Of a stretch of DNA of 64,000 nucleotides, positions 39,201 through 49,589 are shown piece after piece. The DNA comes from Isoperla grammatica. Its lineage: Eukaryota; Arthropoda; Insecta; Plecoptera; Perlodidae. Location: contig CAMDTW010000165.1 in the NCBI GenBank assembly GCA_945910005.1, positions 620,001 to 684,000 of the forward strand. The letters are read 5' to 3'. Every line of letters begins with the position of its first letter. Within the stretch, counting starts at the first letter, position 1. The notes beneath the pieces are model-generated. The model did not search any database. It was not told the DNA's origin and worked only from the letters and a program-made list of their open reading frames with translations. Both the position numbers and the translations under genes were made by a program.

Positions 39201-42195
39201 AGTTGCTCTCATGCCATTGACATAGCGCAGGGTTTATCAAGTACAGTCACCTTCACAAGCGAGGAAACATGCGTTGCCATCATATGTTGCATGTAGTTGC
39301 TCTCATGTTACTGATTTAGCGCAGGGTTTATCAAGTACAGTCACCTTCACAAGCGAGGAAACATGCGTTGTCTTCATATGTTGCATGTAGTTTCTCTCAT
39401 GTCACTGACTTACCGCAGGGTTTATCAAGTACAGTCACCGTCACAAGCGAGGAAACATGCGTTGTTTTCATATGTTGCATGTAGTTGCTCTCATGTCACT
39501 GACTTAGCGCAGGGTTTATCACGTACAGTCACCTTCACAAGCGAGGAAACATGAGTTGTCCTCATATGTTGCATGTAGTTGCTCTCATGTCACTGACTTA
39601 GCGCAGGGTTAATCTCGTACAGTCACCTTAACAAGCGAGGAAACATGCGTTGTCTTCATATGTTGCATGTAGATGCTCTAATGTCACTGACTTAGCGCAG
39701 GGTTTATCAAGTACAGTCACCGTCACAAGCGAGGAAATATGCGTTGTCTTCATATGTTGCATGTTGTTGCTCTCATGTCACTGACTTAGCGCAGGGTTTA
39801 TCAAGTACAGTCACCTTCACAAGCGAGGAAACATGCGTTGTCTTCATATGTTGCATGTAGTTGCTCTCATGTTACTGACTTAGCGCAGGGTTTATCAAGT
39901 ACAGTCACCTTCACAAGCGTGGAAACATGTTTTGTCTTCATATGTTGCATGTAGTTGCTCTCATGTCACTGACTTTGCGCAGGGTTTATCAAGTACAGTC
40001 ACCTTCACAAGCGAGGAAACATGCGTTGTCTTCATATGTTGCATGTAGTTGCTGTCATGTCACTGACTTAGCGCAGGGTTTATCACGTACAGTCACCTTC
40101 ACAAGCGAGGAAACATGCATTGCCTTCATATGTTGCATGTAGTTGCTCTCATGTCACTGACTTAGCGCAGGGTTTATCAAGTACAGTTACCGTCACAAGC
40201 GAGGAAACATGCGTTGTCCTCATATGTTGCATGTAGTTGCTCTCATGTCACTGACTTAGCGCAGGGTTTATCAAGTACAAATCACCGTCACAATAGAGAA
40301 AACATGCGTTGTCCTAATATGTTGCATGTAGTTGCTCTCATGTCACTGACTTAGCGCAGGGTTTATCAAGTACAGTCACCATCACAAGCGAGGAAACATG
40401 CGTTGTCTTCATATGTTGCGTGTAGTTTCTCTCATGTAACTGACTTAGCGCAGGGTTTATCAAGTACACTCACCTTCACAAGCGAGGAAACATGCGTTGT
40501 CTTCATATTTTGCATGTTGTTGCTCTCATGTCACTGACTTAGCGCAAAGTTTATCAAGTACAGTCACCTTCAAAAGCGAGGAAACATGCGTTGTGTTCAT
40601 ATGTTGCATGTAGTTGCCCTCATGTCACTGACTTAGCGCAGGGATTATCACGTACAGTCACCGTCACAAGCGAGGAAACATGCGTTGTCCTAATATGTTT
40701 CATGTAGTTGCTCTCATGTCACTGACTTAGCGCAGGGTTTATCAAGTACAGTCACCGTCACAAGCGAGGAAACATGCATTGTCTTCATATTATGTTGCAT
40801 GTACTTGCTCTCATGTCACTGACTTAGCGCAGGGTTTATCACGTACAGTCACCGTCACAAGCGAGGAAACATGCGTTGTCTTCAAATGTTGCATGTAGTT
40901 GCTCTCATGTCAGTGACTTAGCGCAGGGTTTATCACGTACAGTCACCGTCACAAGCGAGGAAATATGCGTTGTCCTCATATGTTGCATGTAGTTGCTCTC
41001 ATGCCATTGACATAGCGCAGGGTTTATCAAGTACAGTCACCTTCACAAGCGAGGAAACATGCGTTGCCATCATATGTTGCATGTAGTTGCTCTCATGTCA
41101 CTGACTTAGCGCAGGGTTTATCACGTACAGTCACCTTCACAAGCGAGGAAACATGCGTTGTCTTCATATGTTGCATGTAGTTTCTCTCATGTCACTGACT
41201 TACCGCAGGGTTTATCAAGTACAGTCACCGTCACAAGCGAGGAAACATGCGTTGTTTTCATATGTTGCATGTTGTTGCTCTCATGTCACTGACTTAGCGC
41301 AGGGTTTATCACGTACAGTCACCTTCACAAGCGAGGAAACATGCGTTGTCTTCATATGTTGCATGTAGTTGCTCTCATGTCACTGACTTAGCGCAGGGTT
41401 TTTCACGTACAGTCACCTTCACAAGCGAGGAAACATGCCTAGTCTTCATATGTTGTATGAAGTAGCTCTCATGTCACTGACTAAGTGCAGGGTTTATCAA
41501 GTACAGTCACCTTCACAAGCGAGGAAACATGCCTTGTCTTCATATGTTGCATGTAGTTGCTCTCATGTCACTGACTTAGCGCAGGGTTTATCACGTACAA
41601 TCACCGTCACAAGCGTGGAAACATTTGTTGTCTTCATATTTTGCATGTAGTTGCTCTCATGTCACTGACTTAGCGCAGGGTTTATCACGTACAGTCAACG
41701 TCACAAGCGAGGAAACATGCGTTGTCTTCATATGTTGCATGTAGTTGCTTACATGTCACTGACTTAGCGCAGGGTTTATCAAGTACACTCACCTTCACAA
41801 GCGAGGAAACATGCGTTGTCTTCATATTTTGCATGTAGTTGCTCTCATGTCACTGACTTTGCGCAGGGTTTATCAAGTACAGTCACCTTCACAAGCGAGG
41901 AAACATGCGTTGTCTTCATATGTTGCATGTAGTTGCTCTCATGTCACTGACTTAGCGCAGGGTTTATCAAGTACAATCACCGTCACAAGCGAGGAAACAT
42001 GCGTTGTCTTCATATGTTGCATGTAGTTGCTCTCATGTCACTGACTTAGCGCAGGGTTTTTTCAAGTACAGTCACCTTTACAAGCAAGGAAACATGCGTT
42101 GTCTTCATATGTTGCATGTAGTTGCTCTCATGTCACTGACATAGCGCAGGGTTTATCAAGTACAGTCACCGTCACAATAGAGAGAACATGCGTTG
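33061..42195 (+). repeat. 9,135-bp block X, second copy
   Basis: Second copy of the block at 19,968-29,102, offset 13,093. By eye the copies are near-identical, with isolated differences. Examples are a TTGAATG/TTGCATG difference near 24,876/37,969, a GACTTAG to TACTTAG change near 37,050, and CACCGCCAC against CACCGTCAC near 24,745/37,838. It starts in the word GTTGTCTTCATATT, where an ATAGAGAG-type monomer is fused to the CATATTATG monomer. Past 42,196 the sequence continues as CATATTTTGC rather than jumping, which is the ancestral order. Confidence 0.85.
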
Positions 42196-45100
42196 TCTTC
42201 ATATTTTGCATGTAGTTGCTCTCATGTCACTGACTTAGCGCAGGGTTTATCAAGTATAGTCACCGTCACAATAGAGAAAACATGCGTTGTCTTCATATGT
42301 TGCATGTAGTTGCTCTCATGTCACTGACTAAGCGCAGGGTTTATCAAGTACAGTCACCGTCACAAGCGATGAAACTTGCGTTGTCTTCATATGTTGCATG
42401 TAGTTTCTCTCATGTCACTGACTTAGCGCAGGGTTTATCAAGTACACTCTCCTTCACAAGCGAGGAAACATGCGTTGTCTTCATATGTTGCATGTAGTTG
42501 CTCTCATGTCACTGACTTTGCGCAGGGTTTATCAAGTACAGTCACCTTCACAAGCGAGGAAACATGCGTTGTCTTCATATGTTGCATGTAGTTGCTCTCA
42601 TGTCACTGACTTAGCGCAGAGTTTATCAAGTACAGTCACCGTCACAAGCGAGGAAACATGCGTTGTCTTCATATGTTGCATGTAGTTGCTCTCATGTCAC
42701 TGACTTAGCGCAGGGTTTTTTCAAGTACAGTCACCTTCACAAGCGAGGAAACATGCGTTGTCTTCATATGTTGCATGTAGTTGCTCTCATGTCACTGACA
42801 TAGCGCAGGGTTTATCACGTACAGTCACCGTCACAAGCGAGGAAACATGCGTTGTCTTCATATGTTGCATGTAGTTGCTCTCATGTCACTGACTTAGCGC
42901 AGGGTTTATCACGTACGTTCACTGTCACAAGCGAGGAAACATGCGTTGTCCTGATATGTTGCATGTAGTTGCTCTCATGTCACTGACTTAGCGCAGGGTT
43001 TATCAACAGTCACCGTCACAAGCGAGAAAACATGCGTTGTCCTAATATGTTGCATGTAGTTGCTCTCATGTCACTGACTTAGCGCAGGGTTTATCAAGTA
43101 CAGTCACCTTCACAAGCGAGGAAACATGCGTTGTCTTCATATGTTGCATGTAGTTGCTCTCATGTCACTGACTTAGCGCAGGGTTTATCAAGTACAGTCA
43201 CAGTCACAAGCAAGGAAACATGCATTGTAATCATATGTTGCATGTAGTTGCTCTCATGTCACTGACTTAGCGCAAAGTTTATCAAGTACAGTCACCTTCA
43301 CAAGCGAGGAAACATGCGTTGTGTTCATATGTTGAATGTAGTTGCCCTCATGTCCCTGACTTAGCGCAGGGATTATCACGTACAGTCACCGTCACAAGCG
43401 AGGAAACATGCGTTGTCCTAATATGTTTCATGTAGTTGCTCTCATGTCACTTACTTAGCGCAGGGTTTATCAAGTACAGTCACCGTCACAAGCGAGGAAA
43501 CATGCATTGTCTTCATATTATGTTGCATGTACTTGCTCTCATGTCACTGACTTAGCGCAGGGTTTATCACGTACAGTCACCGTCACAAGCGAGGAAACAT
43601 GCGTTGTCTTCAAATGTTGCATGTAGTTGCTCTCATGTCAGTAACTTAGCGCAGGGTTTATCACGTACAGTCACCGTCACAAGCGAGGAAATATGCGTTG
43701 TCCTCATATGTTGCATGTAGTTGCTCTCATGTCATTGACATAGCGCAGGGTTTATCAAGTACAGTCACCTTCACAAGCGAGGAAACATGCGTTGCCATCA
43801 TATGTTGCATGTAGTTGCTCTCATGTCACTCACTTAGCGCAGGGTTTATCACGTACAGTCACCTTCACAAGCGAGGAAACATGCGTTGTCTTCATATGTT
43901 GCATGTAGTTTCTCTCATGTCACTGACTTACTGCAGGGTTTATCAAGTACAGTCACCGTCACAAGCGAGGAAACATGCGTTGTTTTCATATGTTGCATGT
44001 AGTTGCTTTCATGTCACTGACTTAGCGCAGGGTTTATCACGTACAGTCACCTTCACAAGCGAGGAAACATGCGTTGTCTTCATATGTTGCATGTAGTTGC
44101 TCTCATGTCAATGACTTAGCGCAGGGTTTATCACGTACAGTCACCTTCACAAGCGAGGAAACATGTGTTGTCTTCATATGTTGCATGTAGTTGCTCTCAT
44201 GTCACTGACTTAGCGCAGGGTTTATCACGTACAGTCACCTTCACAAGCGAGGAAACATGAGTTGTCCTCATATGTTGCATGTAGTTGCTCTCATGTCACT
44301 GACTTAGCGCAGGGTTAATCTCGTACAGTCACCTTAACAAGCGAGGAAACATGCGTTGTCTTCATATGTTGCATGTAGATGCTCTAATGTCACTGACTTA
44401 GCGCAGGGTTTATCAAGTACAGTCACCGTCACAAGCGAGGAAATATGCGTTGTCTTCATATGTTGCATGTTGTTGCTCTCATGTCACTGACTTAGCGCAG
44501 GGTTTATCAAGTACAGTCACCTTCACAAGCGAGGAAACATGCGTTGTCTTCATATGTTGCATGTAGTTGCTCTCATGTCACTGACTTAGAGCAGGGTTTA
44601 TCAAGTACAGTCACCTTCACAAGCGTGGAAACATGTTTTGTCTTCATATGTTGCATGTAGTTGCTCTCATGTCACTGACTTTGCGCAGGGTTTATCAAGT
44701 ACAGTCACCTTCACAAGCGAGGAAACATGCGTTGTCTTCATATGTTGCATGTAGTTGCTTTCATGTCACTGACTTAGCGCATGGTTAATCTCGTACAGTC
44801 ACCTTCACAAGCGAGGAAACATGAGTTGTCCTCATATGTTGCATGTAGTTGTTCTCATGTAACTGACTTAGCGCAGGGTTTATCAAGTACAGTCACCGTC
44901 ACAAGCGAGGAAACATGCGTTGTCTTCATATGTTGCATGTAGTGGCTCTCATGTCTCTGACTTAGCGCAGGGTTTATCACGTACAGTCACCGTCACAAGC
45001 GAGGAAGCATGCGTTGTCTTCATATGTTGCATATAGTTGCTCTCATATCACTGACTTAGCGCAGGGTTTATCACGTACAGTCACCTTCACAAGCGAGGAA

Positions 45101-47668
45101 ACATGCGTTGTCTTCATATGTTGCATGTAGTTGCTCTCATGTCACTGAATTAGCGCAGGGTTTATCAAGTACAGTCACCGTCACAATAGAGAAAACATGC
45201 ATTGTCTTCATATGTTGCATGTAGTTGCTCTCATGTCACTGACTTAGCGCAAGGTTTATCACGTACAGTTACCTTCACAAGCGAGGAAACATGCGTTGTC
45301 TTCATATGTTGCATGTAGTTGCTCTCATGTCACTGACTTAGCGCAGGCTTTATCAAGTACAGTCACCTTCACAAGCGAGGAAACATGCGTTGTCTTCATA
45401 TGTTGCATGTAGTTGCTCTCATGTCACTGACATAGCGAAGGGTTTATCAAGTTCAGTCACCTTCACAAGCGAGGAAACATGCGTTGTCTTCATATGTTGT
45501 ATGTAGTTGCTCTCATGTCACTGACTAAGGACAGGGTTTTTCAAGTACAGTCACCTTCACAAGCGAGGCAACATGCCTAGTCTTCATATGTTGTATGAAG
45601 TTGCTCTCATGTCACTGACTAAGTGCAGGGTTTATCAAGTACAGTCACCTTCACAAGCGAGGAAACATGCCTTGTCTTCATATGTTGCATGTTGTTGCTC
45701 TCATGTCACTGACTTAGCGCAGGGTTTATCACGTACAATCACCGTCACAAGCGTGGAAACATTTGTTGTCTTCATATGTTGCATGTAGTTGCTCTCATGT
45801 CACTGACTTAGCGCAGGGTTTATCACGTACATTCACCGTCACAAGCGAGGAAACATGCGTTGTCTTCATATGTTGCATGTAGTTGCTTTCATGTCACTGA
45901 CTTAGCGCAGGGTTTATCAATTACAGTCACCGTCACAAGCGAGGAAACATGCGTTGTCCTAATATGTTGCATGTAGTTGCTGTCATGTCACTGACTTAGC
46001 GCAGGGTTTATCACGTACAATCACCTTCACAAGCGAGGAAACATGCATTGCCTTCATATGTTGCATGTAGTTGCTCTCATGTCACTGACTTATCGCAGGG
46101 TTTATCAAGTACAGTCACCGTCACAAGCGAGGAAACATGCGTTGTCTTCATATGTTGCATGTAGTTGCTCTCATGACACTGACTTAGCGCAGGGTTTTTT
46201 CAAGTACAGTCACCTTCACAAGCGAGAAAGCAAGCGTTGTCTTCATATGTTGTATGTAGTTGCTTTCATGTCACTGACTTAGCGCAGGGTTTATCAAGTA
46301 CAGTCACCGTCACAATAGAGAAAACATGCGTTGTCTTCATATGTTGCATGTAGTTGCTCTCATGTCACTGACTTAGCGCAGGGTTTATCAAGTACAGTCA
46401 CCGTCACAATAGAGAAAACATGCGTTGTCTTCATATGTTGCATGCAGTTGCTCTCATGTCACTGACTTAGCGCAGGGTTTATCACGTAAAGTCACCGTCA
46501 CAAGCGAGGAAACATGCGTTGTCTTCATATGTTGCGTGTAGTTTCTCTCATGTCACTGACTTAGCGCAGGGTTTATCAAGTACAGTCACCGTCACAAGCG
46601 AGGAAACATGCGTTGTCCTCATATGTTGCATGTAGTTGCTCTCAAGTCACTGACTTAGCGCAGGGTTTATCAATTACAGTCACCGTCACAAGCGAGGAAA
46701 CATGCGTTGTCCTAATATGTTGCATGTAGTTGCTCTCATGTCTCTGACTTAGCGCAGGGTTTATCAAGTACAGTCACCTTCACAAGCGAGGAAACATGCG
46801 TTGTCTTCATATGTTGCATGTAGTTGCTCTCATGTCACTGACTTAGCGCAGAGTTTATCAAGTACAGTCACCGTCACAAGCGAGGAAACATGCATTGTCT
46901 TCATATGTTGCATGTAGTTGCTCTCATGTCACTGACTTAGCGCAGGGTTTATTAAGTACAGTCACCTTCACAAGCGAGGAAACATGCGTTGTCTTCATAT
47001 GTTGCATGTAGTTGCTCTCATGTCACTGACTTAGCGCAGGGATTATCACGTACAGTCACCGTTACAAGCGAGGAAACATGCGTTGTCCTAATATGTTTCA
47101 TGTAGTTGCTCTCATGTCACTGACTTAGCGCAGGGTTTATCAAGTACAGTCACCGTCACAAGCGAGGAAACATGCATTGTCTTCATGTGTTGCATGTAGT
47201 TGCTCTCATGTCACTGACTTACCGCAGGGTTTATCAAGTACAGTCACCTTCACAAGCGAGGAAACATGCGTTGTCTTCATATGTTGCATGTAGTTGCTCT
47301 CATGTCACTGACTTACCGCAGGTTTTATCACGTACAGTCACCGTCACAAGCGAGGAAACATGCGTTGTCCTTATATGTTTCATGTAGTTGCTCTCATGTC
47401 ACTGACTTAGCGCAGGGTTTATCAAGTACAGTCACCTTCACAAGCAAGGAAACATGCGTTGTCCTAATTTGTTGCATGTAGTTGCTCTCATGTCACTGAC
47501 TTAGCGCAGGGTTTTTCATGTACAGTTACCGTGACAAGCGAGGAAACATGCGTTGTCTTCATATGTTGCATGTAGTTCCTCTCATGTCACTGACTTAGCG
47601 CAGGGTTTATCAAGTACAGTCACCTTCACAAGCGAGGAAACATGCGTTGTCTTCATATGTTGCATGTA
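42196..47668 (+). repeat. Diverged HOR region left of the transposon
   Basis: From 42,196 the monomer order follows the HOR from about position 684 of copy 1 (770/42,282 and 958/42,470, offset 41,512). It carries the extra TTGTGTTCATATG monomer near 43,320 and many more private variants than the blocks to its left. From about 44,700 the order matches the region right of the transposon instead: 45,573/50,348 and 46,043/50,818, offset 4,775. No gene or other element is visible. Confidence 0.7.
47667..47668. repeat. TA target-site duplication, left
   Basis: The TA of monomer word GCATGTAG (bases 41-42 of the reference phase) immediately before the element. Confidence 0.85.
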
Positions 47669-47694
47669 AACTTTGTCTAATCGTAGGATGAGAC
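47669..47694 (+). repeat. Left terminal inverted repeat
   Basis: 26 bp made of AACTTTGTCT, a 6-base middle AATCGT, and AGGATGAGAC. Against the reverse complement of the right end, the outer and inner 10-mers are identical. The middle six bases match at two positions (CACTGC on the other end). Including the flanking TA, the outer perfect match is 12 bp. Confidence 0.9.
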
Positions 47695-48185
47695 TAGTCA
47701 AACCGGTTTTTCCGCTCTCCAGATTTTGTGCAACCCTAATTGTAGCTCGGCGCTTACAGCTCAACAGATGAATGGAATGACAGCTTCCCTAATTGATTCA
47801 CATGATCGCGGTCAAATACCAGAAATAACTACCATTGCAATATTATTGGCAACTGAATTAGCACTACTACAACATATAAAATAACAGTACGTTTTTATTT
47901 TCGGTATTTCATGAATGTGAAATTTTGAATGGAAGCTCTACTTCGAAAACTGGACAAGTTGTTGAGTTTTTAGTATTGTTCTAAATATTACGGCCATTGG
48001 AACAGGTCTTTATTCTAAGAAAATGTTCAATCATCATACTGTATTAGGATTTTCGGTTATGCACGATAAGCCGATAATTGCTTGTCAAGAATGTCGAGTG
48101 GACGAAGCGCGCGGGTGTTCACAATGAAGGAATCTCAGGGGTCGGTAAAACCCCACTCTTGCAGTGGCATTTGCCATTTCTCGCG

Positions 48186-48211
48186 GTCTCATCCTGCAGT
48201 GAGACAAAGTT
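48186..48211 (-). repeat. Right terminal inverted repeat
   Basis: Reads GTCTCATCCT, GCAGTG, AGACAAAGTT on the + strand, the inverted partner of 47,669-47,694. Similarity continues inward in a gapped way. The reverse complement of 48,131-48,155 (GGGGTTTTACCG...GAGATT) resembles the left side at about 47,703-47,726 (CCGGTTTTTCCG...CAGATT). The right arm is about 25 bases longer. Confidence 0.9.
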
Positions 48212-48213
48212 TA
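48212..48213. repeat. TA target-site duplication, right
   Basis: A second TA directly after the element, followed by GTTGCTCTCATG, so the satellite resumes at the base where it was interrupted. Confidence 0.85.
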
Positions 48214-49589
48214 GTTGCTCTCATGTCACTGACTTAGCGCAGGGTTTATCAAGTACAGTCACCTTCACAAGCGAGGAAACATGCGTTGTCTTCATATGTT
48301 GCATGTAGTTGCTCTCACGTCACTGACTTAGCGCAGGGTTTATCTCGTACAGTCACCGTCACAAGCGAGGAAACATGCGTTGTCCTAATATGTTTCATGT
48401 AGTTGCTGTCATGTCACTGACTTAGCGCAGGGTTTATCAAGTACAGTCACCTACACAAGCGAGGAAACATGCGTTGTCCTAATTTGTTGCATGAAGTTGC
48501 TCTTATGTCACTGACTAAGCGCAGGGTTTATCAAGTACAGTCACCGTCACAAGCGAGGAAACATGCGTTGTCTTCTTATGTTGCTTGTAGTTGCTCTCAT
48601 GTCACTGACTTAGCGCAGGGTTTATCAAGTACTGTCACCTTCACAAGTGAAGAAACATGCGTTGTCTTCATATGTTGCATGTAGTTGCTCTCATGTCACT
48701 GACTTAGCGCAGGGTTTATCACGTACAGTCACCGTCACAAGCGAGGAAACATGCGTTGTCTTCATATGTTGTATGTAGTTGCTCTCATGTCACTGACTTA
48801 GCGCAGGGTTTATCAAGTACAGTCACCGTCACAAGCGAGGAAACATGCGTTGTCCTGATATGTTGCATGTAGTTGCTCTCATGTCACTGACTTAGCGCAG
48901 GGTTTATCAACACAGTCACCGTCACAAGCGAGAAAACATGCGTTGTCCTAATATGTTGCATGTAGTTGCTCTCAAGTTACTGACTTAACGCAGGGTTTAT
49001 CAAGTACAGTCACCTTCACAAGCGAGGAAACATGCGTTGTCTTCATATGTTGCATGTAGTTCCTCTCATGTCACTGACATAGCGCAGGGTTTATCAAGTA
49101 CAGTCACCGTCACAAGCAAGGAAACATGCATTGTAATCATATGTTGCATGTAGTTGCTCTCATGTCACTGACTTAGCGCAAAGTTTATCAAGTACAGTCA
49201 CCTTCACAAGCGAGGAAACATGCGTTGTGTTCATATGTTGCATGTAGTTGCCCTCATGTCACTGACTTAGCGCAGGGATTATCACGTACAGTCACCGTCA
49301 CAAGCGAGGAAACATGCGTTGTCCTAATATGTTTCACGTAGTTGATCTCATGTCACTGACTTAGCGCAGGGTTTATCAAGTACAGTCACCTTCACAAGCG
49401 AGGAAACATGCGTTGTCTTCATATGTTGCATGTAGTTGCTCTCATGTCACTGACTTAGCGCAGGGTTTATCAAGTACAGTCACCTTCACAAGCGTGGAAA
49501 CATGTTTTGTCTTCATATGTTGCATGTAGTTGCTCTCATGTCACTGACTTTGCGCAGGGTTTATCAAGTACAGTCACCTTCACAAGCGA

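Larger units (their letters stand above)
1..47668 (+). repeat. 94-bp satellite array, left part
   Basis: Uninterrupted head-to-tail tandem array of a monomer of about 94 bp, all in one orientation, running off the left edge of the window. Each monomer carries the same ordered words: CACAAGCGAGGAAACATGCG, then TTGTCTTCATATG, TTGCATGTAGTTGCTCTCATG, TCACTGACTTAGCGCAGGG, TTTATCAAGTACAGTCACC. Length variants of 93, 95 and 97 bp occur from small indels: one extra T in GGGTTTTTTCAAG, a base lost in TATCAACACAG, and TTA inserted in CATATTATG. The consensus is about 46% GC. Single-base variants are not random from monomer to monomer. They recur in blocks, which shows higher-order organisation (separate entries). 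No genes, RNA genes or other insertions were seen. The function is unknown; a structural heterochromatin role is an inference from the array form only. Confidence 0.98.
47669..48211. mobile_element. 543-bp non-autonomous TA-insertion DNA transposon (MITE), Tc1/mariner-like
   Basis: The only non-satellite DNA in the window. It begins AACTTTGTCT and ends AGACAAAGTT, perfect reverse complements. The inverted termini extend to 26 bp with 22 matches. It is flanked by TA on both sides. Deleting the element and one TA rejoins TTGCATG-TA-GTTGCTCTC, the exact monomer sequence, so the insertion is precise. The interior is AT-rich and has no open frame that could encode a transposase; the open frames crossing its ends are chance fusions with satellite. 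TA duplication with inverted termini is the hallmark of the Tc1/mariner superfamily, and a non-coding element of this size would be mobilised in trans. The family name is unknown. A TA-flanked element of another superfamily cannot be excluded. Confidence 0.85.

Noticed and set aside
47582..47764. 60-codon open frame on the - strand
   Set aside because: It runs from inside the transposon into satellite DNA, so it is a chance fusion across the insertion boundary. No transposase motif is visible.
47669..48211. Small RNA gene or promoter inside the insertion
   Set aside because: Short palindromes are present, but no tRNA-like or other RNA gene structure could be supported. The inverted termini and TA duplication explain the block better.
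47669..48211. PIF/Harbinger-type element with a 3-bp TWA duplication
   Set aside because: The bases before the element read GTA and those after read TTA or TAG, so only the two bases TA are duplicated.
48078..48308. 76-codon open frame crossing the right end of the transposon
   Set aside because: Its first part is the non-coding transposon end and the rest is the standard satellite frame. The start codon has no supporting context.
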